Below, in pieces: positions 36,077-45,061 of a stretch of DNA of 64,000 nt (the stretch's first letter is position 1; each line of letters starts with the position of its first letter). The notes beneath the pieces were generated by a model. That model did not search any database, was not told where the DNA came from, and saw only the letters and a list, made by a program, of their open reading frames with translations. Made by a program: the position numbers and the translations under genes. Source of the DNA: JAGVSR01 sp964458265 (lineage in GTDB: Bacteria; Pseudomonadota; Alphaproteobacteria; Rhizobiales; Hyphomicrobiaceae); assembly GCA_964458265.1 (NCBI GenBank), contig CAYWIF010000004.1:50341-114340 (forward strand). Direction: 5' to 3'.

Positions 36077-37018
36077 TCAGTCCTTCGGGAAATCGAGACC
36101 CATCTCGCGGTAACGCTCAGGATCGCTGCCCCAATTCTCGCGCACCTTCACGAACAGAAAAAGGTGCACGTCGTGTTCGATGATCTTGGCCAGTTCGTTG
36201 CGCGATTCGCTGGAAATCCGCTTGATGGTCTGGCCGCCCTTGCCAAGTACGATGGCCTTTTGACTATCCCGCTCAACGTAGATCGTCTGCTCGATCCTCA
36301 CCGATCCATTCTTGAAAGTCTTCCAATCGGTCGTCTCGACCGTCGTCGAGTACGGCAGCTCTTCGTGCAGATACTGATAGATCTTCTCCCGCGTCAGTTC
36401 CGCCGCGAGCATTCGCAGTGGGGCATCCGAGATTTCATCCTCCGGATAATGCCACGCACCCAGCGGCATCCGCGCCGCCAGATAGCGCTTCAGATCGAGA
36501 ACGCCGTTCCCGTCCAGTGCCGAGATGAGAAACACGCGGTCGAACACCTGCTTTTCCGACAGCTTCGCGATCAGCGGCAGCAGCCGGTCCTTATCGCTCA
36601 CGCGATCGACTTTATTCAGAACGAGGATTTTCGGATGTGGCGCATCCGCCAGCCGTTCGAGGATGCGCTCCACATCCTCCTCAATCCCTTTCGCCGCATC
36701 GACGAGCAGCACGACGATATCGGCATCGTGCGCCCCACCCCACGCCGCCTGGACCATCGCGCGATCCAGCCGCCGCTTTGGCCGGAAGATCCCCGGTGTA
36801 TCGATAAAGACGAGCTGGCTCTGCCCTTCGACGGCGATGCCGCGCAACGGCACCCGCGTCGTCTGAACTTTGTGCGAGACGATCGATACTTTCGCGCCGA
36901 CCATCTGATTGACGAGCGTCGACTTGCCGGCGTTCGGCGCGCCGATGACGGCAATAAATCCGCAGCGAGTCTCGCCGGATCCGCCCTCGCCACGTGCCTC
37001 GTCAGCGTCCTCAGCCAT
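36077..37018 (-). CDS. era: GTPase Era
   Basis: Era is an essential GTPase that binds the 3' end of 16S rRNA during small-subunit assembly. The 313 residues carry G1 GAPNAGKSTLVNQMVG, G3 DTPGIF, G4 NKVD and G5 SALDGNGV. A C-terminal KH domain (VLGKGGQTIKRI) precedes the end DPERYREMGLDFP. The start overlaps the rnc stop by eight bases, the classic rnc-era coupling. Confidence 0.97.
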   Translation of the reverse strand: MAEDADEARGEGGSGETRCGFIAVIGAPNAGKSTLVNQMVGAKVSIVSHKVQTTRVPLRGIAVEGQSQLVFIDTPGIFRPKRRLDRAMVQAAWGGAHDADIVVLLVDAAKGIEEDVERILERLADAPHPKILVLNKVDRVSDKDRLLPLIAKLSEKQVFDRVFLISALDGNGVLDLKRYLAARMPLGAWHYPEDEISDAPLRMLAAELTREKIYQYLHEELPYSTTVETTDWKTFKNGSVRIEQTIYVERDSQKAIVLGKGGQTIKRISSESRNELAKIIEHDVHLFLFVKVRENWGSDPERYREMGLDFPKD

Positions 37019-37724
37019 GTCCGCTCCACACTAAGACGCCCTCGCGCTCGAGGAGCCGCGCCGCCGCCGCCTGTTCTGCCAGGCGCTTCGATGCGCCTTC
37101 GCCGCGCGCCGGGTCGAGCGATCTGATCCTGACCTCTGCCGTGAATAACGGCGCATGATCCGGCCCCTCGCGCGAAACGACCGAATATTGCGGCAGGGTC
37201 AATCCACGCCCCTGCGCCCATTCCTGCAGCGCCGTCTTCGGATCGGCCGCCGCCATCTGAGGCTTTTGCTCGGTGAGCAGCGGTGCCCAGAGCCGCAACA
37301 CCACATCCCGCGCCGTATCGAACCCGGCCTCAATGAAGATCGCGCCAAGAATAGCCTCCACTGCGTCGGCTAAGATCGTCTCTTTCTCGCGGCCGCCGCT
37401 GGAGGATTCCGCGTCCGACAGAACGAGGCGCGGGCCGATTTGCAGATCCCGCCCGATCCGCGCACAGGTTTCGCCGCGCACGAGCGCGTTGTAGCGCCGC
37501 GCCAGTTCGCCTTCCTTGGCCGCCGGAAACGTCGCGTTGAGAAATCCGGCAATGGCCAGCCCCAGCACCCGGTCGCCGACGAATTCCAGCCGCTCGTTGT
37601 CTGCCCGCGATGGCTTGCCGCCGCGCACGCTCGCATGCGTCAGCGCGCACTCCAGGAAAAGCTCGTTTTTGAACTTGTAGCCGAGCTTCTGCTCGAGTTC
37701 CTTATATTTGCGGGCCTTGAACAC
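37011..37724 (-). CDS. rnc: Ribonuclease III
   Basis: RNase III cuts double-stranded RNA in rRNA processing and mRNA regulation. The 237-residue protein has the signature NERLEFVGDRVLGLAIA with catalytic acidic residues, ADAVEAILGAIFIEAGF carrying the second metal Asp/Glu, and a C-terminal dsRNA-binding domain (PKTALQEWAQGRG...ASKRLAEQAAAARLLE). The residue after GD is Arg where Ala/Ser is more usual. It follows lepB by 10 bases and overlaps era. Confidence 0.96.
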   Translation of the reverse strand: MFKARKYKELEQKLGYKFKNELFLECALTHASVRGGKPSRADNERLEFVGDRVLGLAIAGFLNATFPAAKEGELARRYNALVRGETCARIGRDLQIGPRLVLSDAESSSGGREKETILADAVEAILGAIFIEAGFDTARDVVLRLWAPLLTEQKPQMAAADPKTALQEWAQGRGLTLPQYSVVSREGPDHAPLFTAEVRIRSLDPARGEGASKRLAEQAAAARLLEREGVLVWSGHG

Positions 37725-37734
37725 CGGGGCCCCG

Positions 37735-38505
37735 TCAACGCACCAGGTTGAAAAACCGGCTCCACCGGATGTCGAACGGCCACGTCCACGGGCTCGTCCA
37801 GCGAAGCGCGTCCGGCTCGTCTACCGCCGCCGAGAAAAAGATGATTTCGGCCCGTCCCACGAAATTTTCAAACGGGACGTATCCGACGGCCCGCTGCGCG
37901 CGGCTATCGGTGGAATTATCCCGGTTGTCGCCCATCATGAAATAGTGGCCCTCCGGAACCTTGTAGGGGCCCACGTTGTCGAACGGTCCGTTCTCCTGCG
38001 CATCAAGCACAGTGTAGCTGACGCCGTTCGGCAGCGTTTCCACGAATGAAGCAATCTCCACCGGCAGCCCCTCATCATCCACCGTCGTGAATGACCCTTT
38101 CCGCACCTTCGGCACCGCTGTCCCGTTGATGATCAGTTGTCCGCCCCGAACTTCGATCTCGTCTCCTGGCAGACCGACGACGCGCTTGATGTAGTCGGTC
38201 GCATTGTCCCTAGGCAGCTTGAACACCGCCACGTCACCCCGCTCGGGTTCGGATGCGAAGATCCGCCCTGAGAAAAGATCGGGCGAGAATGGAAACGAGA
38301 ACTTGCTGTACCCGTACGACAGCTTGGACACGAACAGGTAGTCGCCGACCAGCAGCGTCTCTTTCATCGAGCCTGAGGGGATATTGAAAGGCTGATAGAA
38401 GAACACGCGCACGAACAGCGCGATCGCGAGGGCCTGCAGAACCACCACGAAGGTATCCCGCATCCCGTAGTAGCGCGACGGCCGCGCATTCGAATTGGAC
38501 GCCAT
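37735..38505 (-). CDS. lepB: Signal peptidase I
   Basis: It removes signal peptides of Sec/Tat-exported proteins on the periplasmic face. One N-terminal transmembrane helix (about 17-36) is followed by NIPSGSMKETLLVGD with the nucleophile Ser46. DYIKRVVGLPGDEIEV carries the general-base Lys107, and GHYFMMGDNRDNSTDSR is box E. At 256 residues with a single helix it is the short alphaproteobacterial form. It sits between acpS and rnc on the same strand. Confidence 0.96.
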   Translation of the reverse strand: MASNSNARPSRYYGMRDTFVVVLQALAIALFVRVFFYQPFNIPSGSMKETLLVGDYLFVSKLSYGYSKFSFPFSPDLFSGRIFASEPERGDVAVFKLPRDNATDYIKRVVGLPGDEIEVRGGQLIINGTAVPKVRKGSFTTVDDEGLPVEIASFVETLPNGVSYTVLDAQENGPFDNVGPYKVPEGHYFMMGDNRDNSTDSRAQRAVGYVPFENFVGRAEIIFFSAAVDEPDALRWTSPWTWPFDIRWSRFFNLVR

Positions 38506-38627
38506 GTTGTCTCCAATGCCGCCGGCCCTACAGCCCCCCGGGCGACCGTGCGCATAAATCAGGGCCCGCTATACCTTTTCGCTGTTCTCCGCGCAAACGA
38601 CGCCGTCGCTGCCCGGCCGTGCCCACT

Positions 38628-39044
38628 CTAGCCCCGCGTTTCCACCTTGGTTGGAATACACGAAATGATTACAACGGCTTCCGCGATCGGATGGTCGTCC
38701 GTGATGGTCAAGTCGATCCGCGCTTCGTAGCCATCCGGCGTCAATTGGGCGAGGCGTGCCGCAGCGCCACCCGTCAGTTTCAGGGTCGGGCGGCCGCTCG
38801 GCAGGTTAACGACACCCATATCGCGCCAATAAACGCCGCGGCGCAAACCCGTCCCCAATGCCTTCGCGCAGGCTTCCTTTGCAGCAAACCGCTTGGCATA
38901 CGACGCCGCACGCTGCGCACGCCGGTCGGACTTCGCCCGTTCGATGTCCGTGAAGACGCGCTGAAGAAATCGATCTCCGTATCGGGCGAGTGTCTTCTCG
39001 ATCCGCCTGATATCGATGATGTCGTTTCCGATCCCGATGATCAT
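38628..39044 (-). CDS. acpS: Holo-[acyl-carrier-protein] synthase
   Basis: AcpS transfers 4'-phosphopantetheine from CoA to apo-ACP, needed for fatty acid synthesis. The 138 residues begin MIIGIGNDIIDIRRIEKTL with the metal Asp, and KRFAAKEACAKALGTG carries the second metal-binding Glu. The start overlaps the pdxJ stop by four bases (ATGA type), implying translational coupling. Confidence 0.96.
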   Translation of the reverse strand: MIIGIGNDIIDIRRIEKTLARYGDRFLQRVFTDIERAKSDRRAQRAASYAKRFAAKEACAKALGTGLRRGVYWRDMGVVNLPSGRPTLKLTGGAAARLAQLTPDGYEARIDLTITDDHPIAEAVVIISCIPTKVETRG

Positions 39045-39847
39045 TGCGCCGCCACGGGCCGCTTTGGCTCCGCGCGCGCTTGATCCATCAGCGTCCGCAT
39101 GTGCCGGATGGCCGAATGCAGACCACCAAAGATCGCTTCCCCGACGAGGAAATGGCCGATATTGAGTTCGACGATCTGCGGCATGCGCGCCACCGCTGCC
39201 ACCGTATTGTAGGTCAATCCGTGTCCGGCATGGACCTCCAGCCCGCAGTCATCGGCGTGGACCGCCGCACGCCGCAACCGCTCGGTTTCACTTGCGATGC
39301 CTTTGGCATCGTCTTCGAGCGCGCGCTCGCAATATTGCCCCGTATGCAATTCGACGATATCCGCGCCAATGTTGGCCGAAGCCTCAATCGCCCGCTGATC
39401 GGCTTCGATGAACAGCGAAACGCGAATGCCGGCGTCGCGCAGGCTATGCACGATCCGCTTGAGCGGCTCTCCACCACGAACTACATCAAGGCCGCCTTCG
39501 GTCGTGCGCTCCTCCCGCCGCTCTGGAACGAGGCAGCACGCATTCGGCACATGCCGCAAGGCAATGGCCAGCATTTCGTCGGTCGCCGCCATTTCCAAAT
39601 TCAATGGCCGAGTGAGTTCCGACTTGAGCCGTGCGATATCGGTGTCCGAAATGTGCCGGCGGTCCTCCCGCAAATGCGCCGTGATGCCGTCCGCACCGGC
39701 TTCAACCGCCAGATGCGCAGCGCGCAACGGATCGGGATGCCGCCCGCCACGGGCGTTCCGGATGGTGGCCACGTGATCGATGTTGACGCCGAGGCGCAGA
39801 AACTTTGAACCCGCGTGTACGCTGCCCATGTCCACTTCCGTCTGCAT
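39041..39847 (-). CDS. pdxJ: Pyridoxine 5'-phosphate synthase
   Basis: PdxJ condenses 1-deoxyxylulose 5-phosphate with 3-amino-2-oxopropyl phosphate in the DXP-dependent vitamin B6 route. The 268-residue TIM barrel has LGVNIDHVATIRNARGG, DGITAHLREDRRHI, LEMAATDEML, VSLFIEADQ and VHAGHGLTYNTV, all typical of PdxJ. GGAGAGAG directly ahead supports the ATG at 39847. A start at MGSVHAG (six codons in) is possible. Confidence 0.96.
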   Translation of the reverse strand: MQTEVDMGSVHAGSKFLRLGVNIDHVATIRNARGGRHPDPLRAAHLAVEAGADGITAHLREDRRHISDTDIARLKSELTRPLNLEMAATDEMLAIALRHVPNACCLVPERREERTTEGGLDVVRGGEPLKRIVHSLRDAGIRVSLFIEADQRAIEASANIGADIVELHTGQYCERALEDDAKGIASETERLRRAAVHADDCGLEVHAGHGLTYNTVAAVARMPQIVELNIGHFLVGEAIFGGLHSAIRHMRTLMDQARAEPKRPVAAQ

Positions 39848-39881
39848 CTCTCTCCGTCCGGCAGTTCAGCTCCGGATGCGG

Positions 39882-42104
39882 TTATTCGAAGACCCGTTCG
39901 ACTTGGCTGACGATGTCGTTCTCTCTCAATCCGGCGATGATGCGGTTGAGATGCGCCAGATCGAACACTTCCAGCTCAATACGCAATTCCGTGAAATCCG
40001 ACGCGCGCCGGATCATTTTAAGGTTGTCGATATTGCCGCCCGCTTCGCCGATCACCTCGGCAATGGCCGCCAGGGAGCCGGGCCGGTTAGGGGCGGTCAC
40101 GCTGAGCTTGGCCGGAAACCGCTCGTGCTTCTCCGGATCGATATCCCACGACATATCGATCCAGCGCTGCTGCTCATAGGCTTGAAGACGCGGTGAGTGA
40201 ATCTGGAATATGCGAATTCCAGCCCCCGGCTCCAGCACCCCGACGATCCGGTCGCCGGGAACCGCACCCCCTTCTTCGAAGATGACGGGCACGTCGTCTT
40301 TCAAACCTTTGAGCGCGATCCCCGATGGGAAATGGGCGGCCGCTGCGCCGTGGGCCGGCGCACGCACGCGAAGCCCCGAAATTTTCGTCAGGTCGAGCCA
40401 GCCCTTCAACGGATTTTCTAGCACGCTCTGCGTCGCCGCCGCCTGCACCGCCTCTGGCGAAACAGCCTTCAGCACGTCGCCTGCGGGCACTTCGCCGCGC
40501 GCCACCGCTGCCAGCAACTCGTCCAGGGATTTGTGTGGAAACTTCGACAAAACGCGCTTCACTGCGTCATCGGAATAGGTGACACGCGCGGCCTCGAATG
40601 CTGCCGAAGCAAGCCTCCGGCCCAATTCGACATACTGCCGCCGCACGGCCTCCCGCGCCGCGCGCCGGATAGCGCTTTGCGCCCGGCCGGTGACGCACAG
40701 GCTTTCCCAAGCCGCCGGCGGTACATGACCTTTCGACGTGCGGATTTCCACCTCGTCGCCATTGCGCAAACGTGTGTCGATCGGCACATGCCGTCCGTTG
40801 ACGTAAGCGCCAACCGCCGCGTTTCCGACATCGGTGTGCACCGCATAGGCAAAATCGAGCGGCGTCGCACCGCGCGGCAAGGCGATCAGCCGTCCCTTCG
40901 GTGTGAAGCAGAACACCTGATCCTGAAACAGTTCGAGCTTCGTGTGTTCCAGGAACTCTTCGGGATTTGAACCCTCCAGCAGCGTCTCCACCATGCGCCG
41001 CAGCCAGACGTATGGCCCGTGCTCCTTGTCGTCCAGTGACGTCGGCGACCCGGCGGCGATCTCACCTTTGGCCGTATCCTTGTAAAGCGCGTGCGCGGCC
41101 ACGCCGTATTCGGCCACCTGATGCATCAGATGGGTGCGAATTTGCAGCTCAACTCGCTGGTGCCTCGGCCCGACGACCGTCGTATGGATCGACTGATAAT
41201 TGTTCTGTTTGGGCGTCGAAATGTAATCTTTGAACCGGCCCGGCACCGCGCGCCACGTCGTGTGCGCCACCCCCAGCACACGGTAACAGTCCGCGATGTC
41301 CTTGCCGGTCAGGCGGAACGCATAGATATCCGACAACTGCTCCAGCGAGATTTGCTTGTTGGTCATCTTGCGCCAGATCGAATACGGCTTCTTCTCCCGC
41401 CCCGACACGCTGGCATCGATCCCCGCCTCGGTAAGTTTCGTTTTCAAGGCGTTTTCGATTTCCTCGACGAGTCCCTCGTTCTTGGCCCGAAGCTCCGCAA
41501 GTTTGTCCGTCACCGCCTTGTAGGCTTCCGGATGCAGCCAGCGGAATGCATGATCTTCCAGTTCGTCACGGATTGCCTGCATACCCATGCGGCCGGCCAG
41601 CGGCGCATAGATGTCGAGCGTTTCCTCCGAGATGCGCTGCCGGCTTTCCGGTTTCATGTGCTCCAGCGTGCGCATGTTGTGCAACCGGTCGGCCAGCTTG
41701 ACGAGCAAAACGCGAATATCGGTCGAGATCGCAACCAGCAGCTTGCGAAAATTCTCCGCCTGTTCGGTCTGCTTAGACACGAGATCAAGGCGCTTGATCT
41801 TCGTCAATCCGTCGACGAGCGCGCCGATCTCCGGTCCGAACAGCTGATCGATTTCCTGCCGGGTGGCATCCGTGTCCTCGATCACGTCATGCAGAAGCGC
41901 CGTCGCGACCGTCGCGTCGTCGAGCTTCAGATCGGTCAGGATCGCCGCGACCTCGAGCGGATGCGAAAAATAGGGATCTCCCGACGCACGTTTCTGATGA
42001 CCGTGCGCTTTCATCGCGTAGACGTAAGCGCGGTTCAAAAGCGCTTCGCTGGCTTTTGGATCATACTTTTGAACCCGCTCGACGAGTTCGTACTGGCGCA
42101 TCAT
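39882..42104 (-). CDS. rsh: Bifunctional (p)ppGpp synthetase/hydrolase (RelA/SpoT homologue)
   Basis: This is the single long RSH protein of alphaproteobacteria, which makes and degrades the stringent-response alarmone (p)ppGpp. From ATG 42104 it has 740 residues. The HD hydrolase domain is intact (HGHQKRASGDPYFSHPLEVA, LLHDVIEDT with His72/Asp73). The synthetase domain has GREKKPYSIWRKM, DIYAFRLT and NNYQSIHTTV. A TGS domain (FCFTPKGRLIALPRGATPLDFAYAVH) and a C-terminal ACT domain (RPGSLAAIAEVIGEAGGNI) follow. Both activities look intact. It follows rpoZ by 135 bases, a conserved pairing. Confidence 0.96.
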   Translation of the reverse strand: MMRQYELVERVQKYDPKASEALLNRAYVYAMKAHGHQKRASGDPYFSHPLEVAAILTDLKLDDATVATALLHDVIEDTDATRQEIDQLFGPEIGALVDGLTKIKRLDLVSKQTEQAENFRKLLVAISTDIRVLLVKLADRLHNMRTLEHMKPESRQRISEETLDIYAPLAGRMGMQAIRDELEDHAFRWLHPEAYKAVTDKLAELRAKNEGLVEEIENALKTKLTEAGIDASVSGREKKPYSIWRKMTNKQISLEQLSDIYAFRLTGKDIADCYRVLGVAHTTWRAVPGRFKDYISTPKQNNYQSIHTTVVGPRHQRVELQIRTHLMHQVAEYGVAAHALYKDTAKGEIAAGSPTSLDDKEHGPYVWLRRMVETLLEGSNPEEFLEHTKLELFQDQVFCFTPKGRLIALPRGATPLDFAYAVHTDVGNAAVGAYVNGRHVPIDTRLRNGDEVEIRTSKGHVPPAAWESLCVTGRAQSAIRRAAREAVRRQYVELGRRLASAAFEAARVTYSDDAVKRVLSKFPHKSLDELLAAVARGEVPAGDVLKAVSPEAVQAAATQSVLENPLKGWLDLTKISGLRVRAPAHGAAAAHFPSGIALKGLKDDVPVIFEEGGAVPGDRIVGVLEPGAGIRIFQIHSPRLQAYEQQRWIDMSWDIDPEKHERFPAKLSVTAPNRPGSLAAIAEVIGEAGGNIDNLKMIRRASDFTELRIELEVFDLAHLNRIIAGLRENDIVSQVERVFE

Positions 42105-42239
42105 GGGTGCACATCTGTCCTCGGGCAGCCGTGGCCGAAATGGAAACGAGAACGCCGCGGCAGCCCATTTATAGGGCCTGCCCGCGGCGGTTGTCATGGA
42201 CGGCGAAGGAGTTGTACGGCTAAGCCCAGAACCGCGGCA

Positions 42240-42671
42240 TTAGCGCCCGCGCTCGCGCGGGTTGGCCGGACCGGTGCCCGTCGAGGACGGTTCGGAAGGC
42301 GTCATGCTTTCCAGACCGCGCAGCAACTGCTCCTCGGTCAGCACATCGACCTGCGTATCGCTCGACTGATCGTCACGGCCAAGTATTGGCGAGCGCCGTT
42401 CGATGGCAAGCACCGGAGCGGCCCCCGCTTCCGGCTCGTCGACTTCGACGTTTTTCTGGATCGAGTGAATGAGCCCTTCGCGCATGTCGTCCGGCGGAAT
42501 AGCCTGTTCGGCGATTTCACGCAGCGCGATAACAGGGTTCTTGTCGTTCTCCTGGTCGATCGTGACCGGGCTGCCGTTGGCGATGTTGCGGGCCCGGTGC
42601 GCGGCGAGCAACACGAGCTCGAACCGGTTCGGAACCTTATCGACGCAATCTTCAACGGTGACGCGGGCCAT
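42240..42671 (-). CDS. rpoZ: RNA polymerase omega subunit
   Basis: Omega binds beta' and, in proteobacteria, contributes to a ppGpp site, which fits its position before rsh. The 143-residue product has MARVTVEDCVDKVPNRFELVLLAAHRARNIANGS, DKNPVIALREIAE and a Glu/Pro-rich tail. The tail makes it longer than E. coli omega (91 aa), as usual in alphaproteobacteria. Confidence 0.96.
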   Translation of the reverse strand: MARVTVEDCVDKVPNRFELVLLAAHRARNIANGSPVTIDQENDKNPVIALREIAEQAIPPDDMREGLIHSIQKNVEVDEPEAGAAPVLAIERRSPILGRDDQSSDTQVDVLTEEQLLRGLESMTPSEPSSTGTGPANPRERGR

Positions 42672-43141
42672 CCTTGATCAATCCTCAAGTTCGGGTTGCG
42701 GGGAACAAACGCCGAGCGATCCCGTTGTCGCCGGCAAGGTGTTGCGACCATGGGGTGATCGACAACCGGTGGAAATGGTTAATGGGCCGCGCAGAGCCTG
42801 CCGACCTTTGAAGTTCACATGCCACAGGATCACGAGAAGCGCAAGCAGGGCAGCACTTTCCGTTGAGTTGAGCGCTCGTTCCCTTGTTGTGGCGGATTCG
42901 GAGTATTTGCCGGGTTGTGCAGGAATTTAATTCCTGGGAGGAATATAGCTGCTCGCCTTGCGAATGAGGTTCGCTTATATAAAAATCGAGTGGTGATTGC
43001 TAAGGATAGCCTTCGGCGAGGCAGCAGCGGTCCATAACTGGCAGTTTGAACGGATTTCTAGCGGTCCGGCACGTAGTCGATTTAGCACAATACGACCAAC
43101 AAAAAGCAAGCTCGCGCTCAGCGCGACAGGGGCGAGAACAC
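42672..43141. other. Intergenic region between divergent rpoZ and NYN gene
   Basis: The 470 bases presumably hold divergent promoters. No coding frame or known RNA fold was seen. The middle (about 42900-43020) is clearly more AT-rich than the flanks, and an inverted repeat lies at 42921-42935. Confidence 0.5.
42921..42935. promoter_or_regulatory. AGGAATT-T-AATTCCT inverted repeat
   Basis: Two perfect 7-base arms flank a single T in the AT-rich part of the rpoZ/NYN intergenic region. It is immediately followed by TGGGAGGAATAT, which repeats part of the arm. Such a compact palindrome could be an operator for either divergent gene. There is no other support. Confidence 0.3.
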
Positions 43142-43798
43142 ATGCATTTCTACCAAAACGAGCGCGTGGCACTTTTTATTGACGGCGCAAATCTCTATGC
43201 GACGTCCAAAGCGCTCGGTTTCGATATCGACTACAAGCGCCTTCTCACCCACTTCCGCGGAAAGTGCCATCTGGTTAGAGCTCTGTACTACACGGCACTC
43301 GCCGAAGATCAGGAATACTCCTCCATCCGCCCGTTGATCGATTGGCTCGATTACAACGGCTACACGATGGTCACCAAGCCGACGCGCGAGTTCACCGACT
43401 CCAGCGGGCGGCGTAAAATCAAGGGCAACATGGATATCGATCTCGCCGTCGATGCCATGCGACTTGCAGATAACCTTGATCACATTGTGCTTTTCTCCGG
43501 CGACGGTGATTTCCGCCCCCTCGTCCTTGCTCTCCAGCAGCGGGGCAAGCGCGTGAGCGTCGTCTCCACACTGCAAACGCAGCAGCCCATGGTCGCCGAC
43601 GAACTGCGCCGCCAGTCCGACCAATTCATCGACCTCGCCGATTTGGAGACAGTCGTCGGCCGCGATCCCGGCAGTCGCCCAGCGCGCGAAGCCCGGCCCT
43701 ACACGGCAAGCCGCGCGACGGCCTCCGCCAGCAGCGCCGGAACCGGAAGTTCCCGGTCGCCTTTGGAAGACTATGACATTTCCGAGGAAGAAGTCTGA
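43142..43798 (+). CDS. NYN domain (LabA-like) protein
   Basis: The 218-residue soluble protein has a PIN-like NYN fold: VALFIDGANLY with Asp14, YKRLLTHF, KGNMDIDLAVDAMRLAD, FSGDGDFRPLV and RGKRVSVVS. The conserved acidic residues would hold metal for RNA cleavage, although the activity of LabA-type proteins is not well known. A Ser/Ala-rich disordered tail ends in LEDYDISEEEV. The ATG at 43142 follows AGGGGCGAGA; the frame from 43046 adds no NYN sequence. Confidence 0.9.
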   Translation: MHFYQNERVALFIDGANLYATSKALGFDIDYKRLLTHFRGKCHLVRALYYTALAEDQEYSSIRPLIDWLDYNGYTMVTKPTREFTDSSGRRKIKGNMDIDLAVDAMRLADNLDHIVLFSGDGDFRPLVLALQQRGKRVSVVSTLQTQQPMVADELRRQSDQFIDLADLETVVGRDPGSRPAREARPYTASRATASASSAGTGSSRSPLEDYDISEEEV

Positions 43799-43843
43799 GG
43801 CGGGGTCTCGGCACGGGCCGTTCAACCGTGCTAATCGCCGGTC

Positions 43844-44548
43844 ATGTCTCGATCACAGGTCGCCCGCGACTCCACGCGCACGAACGCGAACGCCTCCGTC
43901 GAATTCGGCCCGGAAGCCCCGCCCGATTGCCGGCGCTGTCCGCGTTTGGCCGCCTTCCGCGAGCACTATCGCTGCGTTGAACCGGCCTGGTTCAACGGCC
44001 CCGTTCCTTCGTTCGGATCCGCGACCGCACGCCTGCTCGTCGTCGGGCTGGCACCCGGTCTCAAGGGCGCGAACCGCACGGGCCGGCCCTTCACCGGGGA
44101 TTTCGCCGGCGAACTCCTCTATGGCACGCTGCTGTCGTACGGTTTTGCCAAAGGCACCTACGCCGCCAGCCCCACCGACGGCCTCACCCTCGTCGATTGC
44201 ATGATCACGAACGCCGTCCGCTGCGTGCCGCCCGAAAACAAGCCCACACCGGAAGAAATTGCCACCTGCCGCCCGTTCTTCGCTGCCCGTCTGACGGCAC
44301 TCCCCAAGCTGCAGGTCCTCCTCGCCCTCGGCCGCATCGCGCACGACCAGACGCTCGCGGCTTTGGGCCTGAAAAAATCCGCCTATCCGTTTTCCCACGG
44401 AGCGCGCCACGTCATCTCGCCCCGCCTCATCCTCTTCGACAGCTTTCATTGCTCTCGTTACAACACCAACACTGGCCGGCTCACAGAGCCCATGTTCCAT
44501 GCCGTGTTCGACGGCATCCGGCGGGAACTCGGACCGCCTGGAAATTGA
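43844..44548 (+). CDS. Family 5 uracil-DNA glycosylase (UdgB)
   Basis: It removes uracil and some other deaminated bases from DNA. The 234-residue protein has CRRCPRL (Cys29/Cys32), WFNGPVPSFG, motif A GLAPGLKGANRTGRPFTGDFAG without the usual polar catalytic residue, VRCVPPENKPTPEEIATC with two more Cys, and the late FHCSRYNTNTGRLT with the motif B His. Four Cys fit a 4Fe-4S cluster as in families 4 and 5. It lies 45 bases after the NYN gene on the same strand. Confidence 0.93.
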   Translation: MSRSQVARDSTRTNANASVEFGPEAPPDCRRCPRLAAFREHYRCVEPAWFNGPVPSFGSATARLLVVGLAPGLKGANRTGRPFTGDFAGELLYGTLLSYGFAKGTYAASPTDGLTLVDCMITNAVRCVPPENKPTPEEIATCRPFFAARLTALPKLQVLLALGRIAHDQTLAALGLKKSAYPFSHGARHVISPRLILFDSFHCSRYNTNTGRLTEPMFHAVFDGIRRELGPPGN

Positions 44549-44618
44549 TCGCCGGCGAGACGTGTGCAGAATGGATCGCGCATGATAGCTTCACGACGCT
44601 AAGGCTAAGGAGCCGTGC

Positions 44619-45056
44619 ATGAAACGCCGCGTTACGTCCGAACCGGTTTCAGATTTCGGCATTGCGCCGGAGAAAGTCGGCCACGTCATTGTCAAGGCGC
44701 GCGAGTATGGCGCGAAAGTCGGCGCATGGAACGACACGACGGATGAAGGCGACGCCGAGGAGGATCCGGCCGCGATCCTCGAAGATTTCGCCGACGACCC
44801 CACGAGCGAGGAACTGGCCGGCTTTATTGCCGCGCTGAACGACGACGAGCAGGCGGCTCTCGTGGCGCTCGCGTGGGTCGGGCGCGGCACTTATGAACCG
44901 GAAGAATTCGCCGAAGCAATGGACACCGCGCGCTCCGAACGCGCCAACGCCACGTCGAAATACCTCCTCGGAATGCCGCTTCTCGCGGACTATCTCGAGG
45001 AAGGTCTGGAAAAGCTCGGCCACTCGCCAGAAGAAATCGTCGGCGACGTGATGTAG
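44619..45056 (+). CDS. DUF3775 family protein
   Basis: The acidic, helical 145-residue protein contains ISPEKVGHVIVKARE-like sequence (IAPEKVGHVIVKAREYGAK), EELAGFIAALNDDEQAALVALAWVGRGTY and YLLGMPLLADYLEEGLEKLG, the pattern of DUF3775. A TAAGGAG site precedes the ATG. The biochemical role is unknown. It converges with the peroxiredoxin-like gene, with five bases between stops. Confidence 0.87.
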   Translation: MKRRVTSEPVSDFGIAPEKVGHVIVKAREYGAKVGAWNDTTDEGDAEEDPAAILEDFADDPTSEELAGFIAALNDDEQAALVALAWVGRGTYEPEEFAEAMDTARSERANATSKYLLGMPLLADYLEEGLEKLGHSPEEIVGDVM

Positions 45057-45061
45057 CCGGC

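Noticed and set aside
35708..37126. 472-codon plus-strand frame opposite recO and era
   Set aside because: Era and RecO motifs are intact on the minus strand; the plus frame has shadow-like composition.
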